NCBI GenBank assembly: GCA_965246765.1
Contig: CBDFFJ010000001.1
Coordinates: 124,001 to 188,000 of the forward strand
Direction of reading: 5' to 3'
From: UBA1952 sp965246765
GTDB lineage: Bacteria; Bacteroidota; Bacteroidia; Chitinophagales; Chitinophagaceae
Length of the DNA stretch: 64,000 bases
Shown here: piece by piece, positions 28,409 through 36,620 of the stretch
How positions within the stretch are numbered: position 1 is the first letter of the stretch
Layout of the letters: each line of letters begins with the position of its first letter
Notes under the pieces: model-generated
The model's database searches: none
The model's input: only the letters and a program-made list of their open reading frames with translations
What the model was told of the DNA's origin: nothing
Position numbers and translations under genes: made by a program

Positions 28409-29219
28409 TCTCAGCTACGTAATCACACTTTCTTTAGCGGTATTTCTTTGCCTCTCCCTCGGCATTATCCTCTTCGTAGCGCTCTACCAGCGCCGCGTCA
28501 TCAACCACCAGATTCAAATGCGCGAGTTCAACCGGCAAAAGCAACTGGAGCTGATGCAGGCCTCCATCCGCAGCGAGGAGGAGGAGCGCATGAGAATAGC
28601 CTCCGAGCTGCACGACGATGTGGGCGCTACTCTATCTTCCATCCGCCTCTTCCTCACGCAGGCAGGGCGCAATCCCGGCAATACCGCCCTCATCACCCAA
28701 AGCCAGGAGCTGCTGGACGAAAGCATTCAGAAAATCCGCGACCTCTCCCACCAGCTTCAACCCGGTACGCTCCAGTACCTCGGCCTCATCAAAGCCCTGC
28801 AATCCCTCGCGGAGATGATCACCCGCTCCGGCTCCATCCGCATGGAGCTGGTGGCCGAAGGCGGCGAGTGGCCGGAGCCGGAGCCGCATACGGCCCTGTC
28901 CATCTACCGCATCATCCAGGAGCTGGTCAACAACATTATGAAGCACGCCGGCGCAAACCGGATACAGCTCATCACGCACATGCAGGAAGGCCGGCACTGC
29001 ATCACCATCGCGCACGACGGCGCGGGCCTTTCACAAGCGGACTATGAAGAGCAACTGCTTAAGAAAGGCGCAATCGGCCTGAAGAATATTGAGAACCGCC
29101 TGAAGTCGGCCAACCTGTCGCTTCAATTCCCCGAAGCCGCCCTGCGCGGCGCTTACAGCATCACCCTTTGCCTGCCCGCCTCTATACCTCCGCCCAACCC
29201 GTCCATGCAAAACCCCTAA
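28401..29219 (+). CDS. sensor histidine kinase (HisKA_3, NarL/DesK class)
   Basis: 272 residues: one membrane helix (about 7-29), a short coiled linker, then the dimerisation helix with phospho-acceptor H71 in RIASELHDDVGATLSS, an N-box (IIQELVNNIMKHAGAN) and G-boxes (IAHDGAGLS, GAIGLKNIENRLK) of the HATPase domain. There is no extracellular sensor domain, so signal input may come from the upstream membrane protein, which it overlaps. TTG start. The response regulator gene follows after 3 nt. Confidence 0.9.
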   Translation: MSNLSYVITLSLAVFLCLSLGIILFVALYQRRVINHQIQMREFNRQKQLELMQASIRSEEEERMRIASELHDDVGATLSSIRLFLTQAGRNPGNTALITQSQELLDESIQKIRDLSHQLQPGTLQYLGLIKALQSLAEMITRSGSIRMELVAEGGEWPEPEPHTALSIYRIIQELVNNIMKHAGANRIQLITHMQEGRHCITIAHDGAGLSQADYEEQLLKKGAIGLKNIENRLKSANLSLQFPEAALRGAYSITLCLPASIPPPNPSMQNP

Positions 29220-29222
29220 GCT

Positions 29223-29885
29223 ATGGCTGACGCACCCGCGAAAATCAAGTACCTCATTGCCGACGACCACACCGTCTTCCGCCAGGGCCTGCGCCTCGTG
29301 CTGGGCGACGACCCGAAGCTGGAGCTGATGGGTGAAGCCGCCGACGGCCTGCAGGTACTGGAATGCCTGAAGTTTGAGCAGCCGGACATTATCCTGATGG
29401 ACCTTAAAATGCCGGGCATGGACGGCATTGAAGCTACCAGGCAGGTGCGCGAAAAGTACCCGGCGGTCAAGGTGCTCATCCTAACAATGCATGACGATGA
29501 GCAGCTTATCCTGCATCTGCTGGAGGCGGGCGCGGGCGGCTATCTGATTAAGAACGCGGATGCGGAAGAAATCAAGCTGGCCATCCATGCCTGCGTGGAA
29601 AACGGCTATTACTTCTCCGACCACGTGAGCAATGTGATGCTCCGGACGCTCGTGCATAAAAACAAAGCAAACCCGAGCTTCCGCGCCGAAGCGCAGCTCA
29701 ACGAGCGGGAAAAGGACGTGCTGCAGCACATCTGCGAAGGGCTGACGGCGGTGGAAATCGGCAAGAAAATTTTCCTGAGCCACCGGACGATAGAAGGTAT
29801 CAAGGCCTCGCTGCTGGAAAAGACTGGCGCGCGCAATACCGCCGGGCTGGTGATGTATGCGGTAAAGCAGGGAATCGTAGCCTGA
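29223..29885 (+). CDS. NarL/FixJ-type response regulator
   Basis: 220 residues: REC domain with acidic pocket D14/D15, phospho-acceptor D60 (IILMDLKMPGMDG), Thr in LILTMHDD and Lys in LIKNADAEE; then a LuxR-type HTH (LNEREKDVLQHICEGLTAVE, LSHRTIEGIKASLLEKTG) at about 157-216. Paired with the upstream kinase. The HTH recognition helix is typical. Targets unknown. Confidence 0.94.
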   Translation: MADAPAKIKYLIADDHTVFRQGLRLVLGDDPKLELMGEAADGLQVLECLKFEQPDIILMDLKMPGMDGIEATRQVREKYPAVKVLILTMHDDEQLILHLLEAGAGGYLIKNADAEEIKLAIHACVENGYYFSDHVSNVMLRTLVHKNKANPSFRAEAQLNEREKDVLQHICEGLTAVEIGKKIFLSHRTIEGIKASLLEKTGARNTAGLVMYAVKQGIVA

Positions 29886-29910
29886 TCCAAAAATTTCGGC
29901 CCTGAAAGGC

Positions 29911-29942
29911 TTGGCGGTTTGCGGCCGGCAACCCTATCTTTG
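29911..29942 (+). promoter_or_regulatory. promoter of the tRNA-Asp gene
   Basis: TTG at 29911-29913 and TATCTTTG at 29935-29942 fit the Bacteroidota -33 TTG and -7 TAnnTTTG elements with 21 nt between them. The tRNA starts 22 nt downstream. Confidence 0.7.
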
Positions 29943-29963
29943 CCCTCCCGAAAGGGAAAAGGA

Positions 29964-30037
29964 GGATTGGTAGTTCAGTTGGTTAGAATGCCGCCCTGTC
30001 ACGGCGGAGGTCGCGGGTTCGAGTCCCGTCCAGTCCG
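29964..30037 (+). tRNA. tRNA-Asp (GTC)
   Basis: 74 nt. Acceptor GGATTGG pairs with CCAGTCC (one G-U), discriminator G at 30037, anticodon stem CCGCC/GGCGG around the loop CTGTCAC with anticodon GTC, and a T-arm GCGGG-TTCGAGT-CCCGT. The CCA is not encoded. The integrase gene starts 183 nt downstream, so this gene is the likely integration target. Confidence 0.96.
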
Positions 30038-30061
30038 CTCAGCTTTTTGAGCAAAATGAAC

Positions 30062-30089
30062 GTAGGGACGCTGGAAACAGCGTCCCTAC
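30062..30089. terminator. perfect inverted repeat after tRNA-Asp
   Basis: GTAGGGACGCT (30062-30072) and AGCGTCCCTAC (30079-30089) form an 11-bp stem with a 6-nt loop, 24 nt after the tRNA. No T-run follows directly. It could end tRNA transcription or be part of the recombination site. Confidence 0.55.
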
Positions 30090-30162
30090 TGCTTTATAGG
30101 GATTTTGGTCCGGTTTCGGAAAATGGTGAAAAGTGTCAAAAACAGGCAAAAAATGCCCGGTT

Positions 30163-30194
30163 TACTACACCTCCTACTACACCATTTACTACAC
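30163..30194 (+). repeat. three TACTACAC direct repeats at 12-bp spacing
   Basis: TACTACAC starts at 30163, 30175 and 30187, always followed by C. They lie between the tRNA and the integrase start (30221), where arm-type integrase binding sites are expected. Alternatively they are a remnant of coding sequence (Tyr-Tyr-Thr repeats). Confidence 0.6.
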
Positions 30195-30220
30195 CCATTT
30201 TCACTCCCCCGTGAACCAAA

Positions 30221-31366
30221 ATGCAAAACACAAACATCTACCCTTACATGGTTAAGGGCAAAGCAAGCAAGAAGGACGGAAGCTGTCCTATCTACATCGC
30301 CATCTTTATTGACAATAAAAAGGCGGCGACCTTCTCAACCAAGAAAAAAGTGCTCCTTGCCGATTGGGATGAGCAGAAGAAGTGTGTAAAGCCAACGGCA
30401 AAAAACGCCATCCTCATCAATGCCGCCATCAAGAAGAAGATTGGTGAATTGGAAGCGGAGTTTCTGCGAAAGGAATTGCTGGACGTGCACGTCTCCAGGA
30501 AGGAAATCCGTTCGCAACTGAAAGACAAAGGCAAACAGAGCTTCGCCGATTTCTGCAACAAGCAAATCAAGGAGAAGTACACCAATAAGGAAACACTTCG
30601 CACCTACACCAGCGAGGTGACGAAGCTGGAACTTTTCAGGAAAGACGTGTCCTTTAAGGACATTGACTTTGCCTTCCTGCAATCCTATAAAGCCTACATG
30701 CGCGACACGCTGAAGAACGAGCCAAACACCGTCTGGAAGTCCTTCAAGTTTATGAACACAATGATGCGCGATGCCATCAAGATGGGCGGCATCATTGACA
30801 AGAATCCTTTTGACAATTTTGACCGCGGCACCTATAAACAAACCACGCGCACCTTTCTGACCAAAACAGAGCGCGGCAGACTGGAAGCCTTACTGACAGG
30901 GCATCCGCTGCCTCCTGAGCTTTACAAGGTGGTTGTGTACGAGCTATTCATGTGCTACGCCGGGCTTCGCTTTGAAGATGCAATGCGTTTTGATTACGAC
31001 ATCCATGTGTTAGACGATGAGCGGCTGGTAATGGAGACGCAAAAAGCAAAAGAGCAGGTCAACATCAAGCTCTTTCCAAAGCTGCGCGAAGTGTTAGAGT
31101 ATGTGCGTCAGCATCCGCTCTCAACAAGCAATCAGGAGTTCAATGCTATGCTGAAAGTTGCCGCTGCTATGGCGGGTATAGACAAGAGGCTCACGGCACA
31201 CGTTGGCAGGCATTCTTTTGGCCGTATGTTGGCCGAGAATGGTGTGGACATCAAGAAGGCGCAGAAGCTGCTCGGACACAGGGATGAGCGCAGCACGCGG
31301 ATTTACTTTCACTTGCTTGATACGGACGTGGATAAAGAAGTCGATGAGAAACTGAGTGCCGTTTAG
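30221..31366 (+). CDS. tyrosine recombinase / integrase (Bacteroidota type)
   Basis: 381 residues with the three-part layout of Bacteroidota integrases: N-terminal arm-binding domain (YMVKGKASKKDGSCPIYIAI, about 1-95), SAM-like core-binding domain (about 105-205) and catalytic domain. Catalytic residues: R250 (CYAGLRFEDAM), H327 and R330 (AHVGRHSFG), H353 (LLGHRDERS) and Y362 (RIYFHL). All are present, so it looks active. It should integrate the element at the adjacent tRNA-Asp. A strong terminator follows. Confidence 0.95.
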   Translation: MQNTNIYPYMVKGKASKKDGSCPIYIAIFIDNKKAATFSTKKKVLLADWDEQKKCVKPTAKNAILINAAIKKKIGELEAEFLRKELLDVHVSRKEIRSQLKDKGKQSFADFCNKQIKEKYTNKETLRTYTSEVTKLELFRKDVSFKDIDFAFLQSYKAYMRDTLKNEPNTVWKSFKFMNTMMRDAIKMGGIIDKNPFDNFDRGTYKQTTRTFLTKTERGRLEALLTGHPLPPELYKVVVYELFMCYAGLRFEDAMRFDYDIHVLDDERLVMETQKAKEQVNIKLFPKLREVLEYVRQHPLSTSNQEFNAMLKVAAAMAGIDKRLTAHVGRHSFGRMLAENGVDIKKAQKLLGHRDERSTRIYFHLLDTDVDKEVDEKLSAV

Positions 31367-31390
31367 ATTCAGGGCTAATTTAAATTAATA

Positions 31391-31422
31391 ATGGGTTCGC
31401 ACGTCGCGAACCCATTTTTTTT
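31391..31422 (+). terminator. rho-independent terminator after the integrase
   Basis: ATGGGTTCGC and GCGAACCCAT form a perfect 10-bp stem with a 5-nt loop, followed by an eight-T run. Confidence 0.9.
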
Positions 31423-31441
31423 CTTACATCGCCGCAGGGCA

Positions 31442-32077
31442 CTAATTACCAAGATAAAATTTCCGTTGTTGAAGGCTAAGAGATTTTTTAATTCTTTCAT
31501 ATTGCACAGTCTTCAATTTTCGCAGTTTGTCCTTGCTGTCGTAGCTTTTTAAACTAATAGTAATAGCAAAGGCTTTTTTGTCGTAAGAAATGTTCTCCTC
31601 GTCAAGCCGCTTAAATAGCCAGTTCAACATTTTAGGATCAAGCTTTCCTTCACTTTGATACGAAGCATGGCAGTAGTCATCAAGGTCAATTACGTTATAG
31701 TCCATAAATTTCTTCTTGAGCCCTGTACTACGAAGCTTCTCCAATGCAGAATCAATATGTCGCTTCTTGGCCTGTTTTAATAAGTACGCTTCTTTATTCT
31801 CCGTTACCTCATTTCCCTGTTCATCAGTGACAGTGATGTCAAATTTTCCAATGCATTTACTTCCTACCCAAAGCTTGCTGTTGATTCCATTTCCTATTTC
31901 GTAGTGGTATCTTAATTGGTCTTTTTCACACAGATTGCATACCTCAATTGGCACTTCATGGTCAATAATTTCTCCAGTAAAGAACCACTCTTTCAGTGCT
32001 TTTTTAAAGTCTGATTTTTCCTCTGAGAGAGGTAGCAGATTCCTCATCGAATTAAGAAGCCAGGGGTTATTAGCCAT
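31442..32077 (-). CDS. hypothetical protein with zinc-finger-like Cys cluster
   Basis: 211 residues. Residues about 46-80 read VCNLCEKDQLRYHYEIGN then WVGSKCIGKFDI, a CxxC...C arrangement that resembles a treble-clef/zinc ribbon followed by a short strand, seen in hypothetical proteins of mobile elements. The rest is Lys/Leu-rich and helical (LLKQAKKRHIDSALEKLRS). AT-rich, divergent from the ietAS-like pair. Possibly nucleic-acid binding; no further assignment. Confidence 0.6.
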   Translation of the reverse strand: MANNPWLLNSMRNLLPLSEEKSDFKKALKEWFFTGEIIDHEVPIEVCNLCEKDQLRYHYEIGNGINSKLWVGSKCIGKFDITVTDEQGNEVTENKEAYLLKQAKKRHIDSALEKLRSTGLKKKFMDYNVIDLDDYCHASYQSEGKLDPKMLNWLFKRLDEENISYDKKAFAITISLKSYDSKDKLRKLKTVQYERIKKSLSLQQRKFYLGN

Positions 32078-32212
32078 GATACTCTTACTGCCTTTTGAAT
32101 TATACCTAAAACGAAATTACACTAATGGGCATGCGGAATTCAAATTTGAGAAAAAAATTACGGTATTTGGAATAAAAATTCCGGTTAATCGGATTTATTT
32201 TCAAAAAAGGTC

Positions 32213-32220
32213 TATCTTTG
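32213..32220 (+). promoter_or_regulatory. -7 promoter element of the ATPase/protease operon
   Basis: TATCTTTG fits TAnnTTTG and lies 24 nt before the ATG at 32244. No clear TTG at the -33 spacing. Confidence 0.5.
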
Positions 32221-32243
32221 TTACACGAACAGAATATTAGACC

Positions 32244-33338
32244 ATGTACACTGAAATTTTAAGACTGATAGAAGCCGGACTTGCACGCGACCCGAAAAAG
32301 GTGGCGAATTATGCAAAGTTGCTTGCAACCAAACTTGAGAAGGATGGCGATGAGAAGATGGCAAAGATGATAGTAAGAGTAATCGACAATAAACCTGTTT
32401 CAACTGTGACTATGGATGAGTTGCTGACAACCCCGGTTGACCAGGAAAGTCGCCTCAGTATTGTTGATATAGCACTTCCTGCCAAAGACGAGCAAACAGT
32501 TGTTTTGCCGCGGCTGGTTGATGATAAGATTGAAGGGTTTATTAAGATTGTAAAACATCAGTCTCAGTTACTACAGAATGGCATCGAGGCTCCAAATACC
32601 TTGTTACTATACGGTCGGCCTGGTTGCGGTAAAACGACAGTAGCCCGATATATTTCTGAAAAAACTGGACTTCCCCTTGTAATTGCCAGATTTGATGCTA
32701 TTGTTTCATCATTGCTGGGTAATACCGCAAAGAACATTCGTAAGATATTTGACTTCGCTGATAACAAGCCCTGTATCTTGTTTTTGGATGAATTTGATGC
32801 AATCGCAAAGGCTCGCGATGACCAATATGAGTTGGGCGAGTTAAAGCGGGTTATTAATAGCTTGCTTCAGAACATTGATGCCTTCGCGAAGCATAACATC
32901 CTAATAGCCGCTACCAACCATCCGGAATTGCTGGATAAAGCAATTTGGAGAAGGTTTAATACGGTTATAGAAATAGGTCTTCCGCAGGAGGATGAGATTG
33001 CTCAACTCATAAGGACGTTCACCAATAGCTTCCCGACCGACTTCCTTTCAGACGATAGGAAATTTGAACGGCTTGTGAAGCTTTTGGTCGGTAATTCACC
33101 AGCAGACATTAAAAGTATACTTAATAATGCAAAAACCCATTCAATTATTAATAATCAAGCCGTGTTGGCTTATGAGGATGTTTTAGTGGAGCTTTTTGAG
33201 TTCAGCCATCATAGCGATTTAACCATTGAAAAGTTGGTGGAGTTTCTCAACGAAAATGGCATTCCTCAGGCGGCTATTGCTGAACGAATGAAGGTATCCG
33301 TAAGGCAGGTTAGAAATTATCTGAATAAACAGTCTTAA
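32244..33338 (+). CDS. ietA: AAA+ ATPase of an IetAS-like defence pair
   Basis: 364 residues. N-terminal helical part (1-80), AAA+ core with Walker A GRPGCGKT (124-131), Walker B LFLDEFDA (about 179-186), a sensor-type ATN (IAATNHPELLD) and arginine-finger pair IWRRFN (R236/R237), then a C-terminal HTH-like segment (IPQAAIAERMKVSVRQVRNY). An AAA+ ATPase followed at once by a subtilase is the layout of IetAS, known first from an Agrobacterium Ti plasmid stability locus and later as an anti-phage system. The assignment is from architecture; the protease starts 12 nt after the stop. Confidence 0.8.
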   Translation: MYTEILRLIEAGLARDPKKVANYAKLLATKLEKDGDEKMAKMIVRVIDNKPVSTVTMDELLTTPVDQESRLSIVDIALPAKDEQTVVLPRLVDDKIEGFIKIVKHQSQLLQNGIEAPNTLLLYGRPGCGKTTVARYISEKTGLPLVIARFDAIVSSLLGNTAKNIRKIFDFADNKPCILFLDEFDAIAKARDDQYELGELKRVINSLLQNIDAFAKHNILIAATNHPELLDKAIWRRFNTVIEIGLPQEDEIAQLIRTFTNSFPTDFLSDDRKFERLVKLLVGNSPADIKSILNNAKTHSIINNQAVLAYEDVLVELFEFSHHSDLTIEKLVEFLNENGIPQAAIAERMKVSVRQVRNYLNKQS

Positions 33339-33350
33339 AAAAATATTGCT

Positions 33351-35717
33351 ATGGCAGAGAAAAATCTTCCGATAAAATTCTTTCAAAAACGGCAGAAGGA
33401 TAATCAAGACAATGAGGCTTCGGGTGGAGCGCGAATTCTTCCATCCTGGGCCGATAAATCAATGGTCGTTCAGAAAGCATCATATATACAGGATGTTTTA
33501 TCTGAAGTAGGCATTTCTCTTGCAGGAAAGATTGCCAAGCAGAACTATATCCCGTCCGTCATTAAGCTTAAGGTAAATGAAGATGCGTTGGCAAAGACAT
33601 TTCGTAAGGAAATAGGCAACATATTTAATACCGCTGGCAAGCTTAATGTTATCGGCGTTAGCGGTGAGGACGAAGTTTTGATAAAGCTGGATAACGTGCA
33701 TGATCTCAACGACATTTTGAGAAAGCTGTCCAGAGTAAGCGAGGCTTTTATTAGCGAAAGCCTATTACTTGGAATTTCTGCAATCACAAATGTGGAACAA
33801 TATAAGCCTGTAATCGATGTGGAGAGCGGCTTGGATACAGTGATGAAAGTAAAGCTATTCAGTTATGGCAATTTTGAGCTTGATGCCATCCTGGTAAAAG
33901 AGTTTGAGAAATTCTGCCGTGATAACCAACTCTCATTTATCAGGACTGTTTACTCAGGTGAGTTAAATATTTACCGGATTAATGGAATTACCACGGATGC
34001 TCTCGAAAGCTTGGAAGATTTTGACGGCGTACAATTTGTAAGCTTGATGCCAATCTATAGTGTAACGACTGATGAATTGTCAGAGGCTCATACTGTGCCT
34101 GTGAAGCTGCCTAAGCCTGGTGTGAATTACCCTATTGTAGGGGTTTTGGATACTGGTATTGCGCGCAACTCTCATCTTTCACCTTGGGTCTTAGAAGACA
34201 ATCACACATCGTACATAGACGATGATATAGATAGGCGACATGGCACTTTTGTAGCAGGGGTAATAAACTATGGTGATGAGTTGGAAGGGGTTGCTTACAC
34301 TGGTTTTGATGGGTGTATGTTGTATGAGGCCATCGTAATGCCAGACACAACAAAGCAGGGCATTACGGAGGATGAGCTAATACGGCAAATACGAGAAGCA
34401 ATTGCGAGCAAGGAGGAAGTAAAGATTTGGAATCTTTCTCTTGGTAGTGAGGATGAGGCGGATTTATACGACTTTTCTGATTTTGCCCATGCGCTTGACG
34501 AAATTCAGGAACACAATGATATTCTAATTTGTAAGTCAGCGGGGAACTGCCGGAACTTCATATACAACGGGCCACGCAGCCGCATTGCCAAAGCTGCGGA
34601 TACCGTGCGAGGGCTGGTTGTCGGTTCGATAGCGCATGATAAATGTGATACGGACATTGCAGAGAAGCACACTTCTTCCCCTTTCTCAAGAGTGGGTCCG
34701 GGCCCCGCTTATCTCATTAAACCTGACGTTGTTCATATTGGAGGTAATGCAGGATTTGACGGCAAAAACAATGTTGTTTACAATCATGTAAAATCGTTTG
34801 CGCCAGATGGAAAGCTTTCAAGAAAAGTTGGCACCAGCTTCGCCACGCCGCGCATCGCTGCCATAGCAGCGGGCCTTGACGCAGTATTGAACGAACGCTT
34901 TAATCCACTACTTCTCAAAGCTCTTATCATTCACTCTGCGAAGTACCCGGAGGAAATGAAGATGGGAATTTCTGAGAAGCTTAAATCGGTCGGCTTTGGG
35001 ATGCCTGCGAACATCGCAGACATTTTATTTAATGAGCCGAATGAGATAACGCTCATCCTACAAGATACCCTTGAGAAGGGGAGTTACATTGAGATTCAAG
35101 ATTTCCCATTTCCACAGAGCATGATTGATGAGGATGGCCACTTCTTCGGCGAGATAACGGTGACCCTCGTTACATCACCCATCTTAGAGAAGGGGCAAGG
35201 CGCAGAATATTGCCAGTCAAACATTGACGTAATGCTTGGAACCTACGACTCAAAAGTTGAGCGTGATACCTCACAGCCACGTGTAAAAAATCCAATCAAA
35301 GCTGATGGCAAAAAGAACCTGCTGGCAGTGGATGTTTACAGCAAGAAATGTGCGAAGGATTTTACCAGCTCGTTTGCGACAGAAAGGATGATGCTATCCT
35401 ACGGCGATAAGTACCAACCTATAAAAAAGTGGTGTGTCAACCTTGATGAATTCACACCGACCAATAAATCAGAGTATCTCAAGGCTCCAAAACAGTGGTT
35501 CTTAAAGCTTAAAGGACTTTACAGAGCTTACACTGAATCTAAGGCCGAGAAAGAAAGAACGATCCCAAGTCAGGATTTCTGCCTAATTGTTACTATTCGG
35601 GATACTAAGAAGCGGGGCAACATCTATAACGAAGTAACGAGGCTGCTGGACAATTATAGTTTTGTCCATAATAATATTAAAATCAACGAAGAAGTTCGGG
35701 TAAGACTGAACTCATAA
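33351..35717 (+). CDS. ietS: subtilisin-like (S8) serine protease of an IetAS-like defence pair
   Basis: 788 residues. No signal peptide, so it is cytoplasmic. The S8 triad is complete: D267 (VGVLDTGIARN), H297 (RRHGTFVAGVI) and S496 (VGTSFATPRIAA), with the oxyanion Asn in KSAGNCRNF. About 260 N-terminal residues and 250 C-terminal residues of unknown fold flank the catalytic core, typical of the IetS type. In such pairs the ATPase presumably controls the protease, which may act on phage or host proteins. Coupled to the upstream ATPase gene. Confidence 0.85.
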   Translation: MAEKNLPIKFFQKRQKDNQDNEASGGARILPSWADKSMVVQKASYIQDVLSEVGISLAGKIAKQNYIPSVIKLKVNEDALAKTFRKEIGNIFNTAGKLNVIGVSGEDEVLIKLDNVHDLNDILRKLSRVSEAFISESLLLGISAITNVEQYKPVIDVESGLDTVMKVKLFSYGNFELDAILVKEFEKFCRDNQLSFIRTVYSGELNIYRINGITTDALESLEDFDGVQFVSLMPIYSVTTDELSEAHTVPVKLPKPGVNYPIVGVLDTGIARNSHLSPWVLEDNHTSYIDDDIDRRHGTFVAGVINYGDELEGVAYTGFDGCMLYEAIVMPDTTKQGITEDELIRQIREAIASKEEVKIWNLSLGSEDEADLYDFSDFAHALDEIQEHNDILICKSAGNCRNFIYNGPRSRIAKAADTVRGLVVGSIAHDKCDTDIAEKHTSSPFSRVGPGPAYLIKPDVVHIGGNAGFDGKNNVVYNHVKSFAPDGKLSRKVGTSFATPRIAAIAAGLDAVLNERFNPLLLKALIIHSAKYPEEMKMGISEKLKSVGFGMPANIADILFNEPNEITLILQDTLEKGSYIEIQDFPFPQSMIDEDGHFFGEITVTLVTSPILEKGQGAEYCQSNIDVMLGTYDSKVERDTSQPRVKNPIKADGKKNLLAVDVYSKKCAKDFTSSFATERMMLSYGDKYQPIKKWCVNLDEFTPTNKSEYLKAPKQWFLKLKGLYRAYTESKAEKERTIPSQDFCLIVTIRDTKKRGNIYNEVTRLLDNYSFVHNNIKINEEVRVRLNS

Positions 35718-35742
35718 CATCCTTACCATACAAAACAAAAAA

Positions 35743-35768
35743 TGCCCCGAAGCGTCAACTTCGGGGCA
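35743..35768 (-). terminator. terminator-like hairpin, T-run on the minus strand
   Basis: TGCCCCGAAG and CTTCGGGGCA form a perfect 10-bp stem with a 6-nt loop. The A-rich stretch just before it (CAAAACAAAAAA) becomes a T-run on the minus strand, so it best fits the end of leftward transcripts from the large operon, though it also sits 25 nt after the protease stop. Confidence 0.7.
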
Positions 35769-35916
35769 GCTATTAGACCGGAATGTACTAAAGCTGTAGG
35801 CAGCTTAGCAGGGTTGGTAACCCGTCGGCATTCCAAATCACTGAATTTTGCTAACAGGCAACAAAAGTAATAGACATTTCCAATTGTCAAAGCTTTTAGG
35901 TTCAGGGATGAGAAAC

Positions 35917-35930
35917 ACCTACCGGTAGGT
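35917..35930. promoter_or_regulatory. 14-bp perfect palindrome, possible operator
   Basis: ACCTACCGGTAGGT is a perfect dyad located 58 nt before the start of the next small gene. The form suits a dimeric repressor (TetR-type operators often look like this), but no such repressor is encoded nearby in the window. Confidence 0.45.
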
Positions 35931-35987
35931 TATCCTAACTCCGTGATGTATAAGGGTAATATTTTCTCACCATTCAACTTTTAAACA

Positions 35988-36248
35988 ATGCAGTTTGATG
36001 GCGCACTTATCAAAGAGCAAGGGCAAACCTTTGCAATTGCAGTAGTAAAGCAGCATGTACTTAATAGTTCCACTGAATGCGATGAGGCAAGAAGAGGCTT
36101 TAGAGGTGCCTTCCCAGGAGTACCCATCATATTGATGGCACAAGACTCCAGGGGGACGCCGACCTATCAGGGACGAACTGATATCGTAGAGTTTCTGGCC
36201 AACATCCATCCTTCACAAATTCCGTGGAAAAGGTACAGCTACAATTAG
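35988..36248 (+). CDS. small conserved hypothetical protein
   Basis: 86 residues starting MQFDGALIKEQGQTFAIAVV, with an ending FPGVPIILMAQDSRGTPTYQGR ... IPWKRYSYN. I recall this family as a short cytosolic protein found often in diverse bacterial accessory regions next to the 56-residue protein that follows here; no function is known to me. No signal or membrane segment. AT-balanced, co-directional with the next gene (30 nt gap). Confidence 0.75.
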   Translation: MQFDGALIKEQGQTFAIAVVKQHVLNSSTECDEARRGFRGAFPGVPIILMAQDSRGTPTYQGRTDIVEFLANIHPSQIPWKRYSYN

Positions 36249-36278
36249 TCAATGTCTAACTTTTAAAACTTTACAATC

Positions 36279-36449
36279 ATGGCCAAAAATGGCAAATCAG
36301 GTGACGGGCATCGTGTCGGTGCCGTCAAAGACAGGACACAAACCTACAATCCGAAAACTGAGACCTGGGTAAAACGGGATTCAAACACCGGAAAGTTTCT
36401 GGATGGGAAGGCAGATGGTAAGCCCTTTAAAGGCGTGACTAAGGAGTAG
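36279..36449 (+). CDS. very small conserved hypothetical protein
   Basis: 56 residues, short and basic: begins MAKNGKSGDGHRVGAVKDRT, then YNPKTETWVKRD, TGKFLDGK and GKPFKGVTKE. Gly/Lys-rich, probably unstructured and possibly nucleic-acid binding. It resembles a widespread tiny protein that I remember beside relatives of the previous gene, so the two form a conserved pair. The start ATG is preceded by a TTTACAATC leader. Confidence 0.7.
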   Translation: MAKNGKSGDGHRVGAVKDRTQTYNPKTETWVKRDSNTGKFLDGKADGKPFKGVTKE

Positions 36450-36620
36450 GTATTTATTCTTACCAACCGAAACAGGATTATCTCTCCGAGATAGTCCTGT
36501 TTCTATTTTACGAGTGTATATGCTGCGATTCAGCGTCATAGCTATTCCGGAATCTATGCCAGTTGCTCTGCAGTTTTTCATTGCTCTCTTCAAGCGCGAC
36601 AAAGAGGCACAAACCGATTC

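Noticed and set aside
28448..29047. 199-residue plus-strand frame over the histidine kinase
   Set aside because: Pro/Arg/His-rich shadow of a well-supported kinase frame.
30163..30194. TACTACAC repeats as a small Tyr/Thr-rich gene
   Set aside because: No start codon or full frame supports a protein; the repeats are more likely recombinase sites or a coding remnant.
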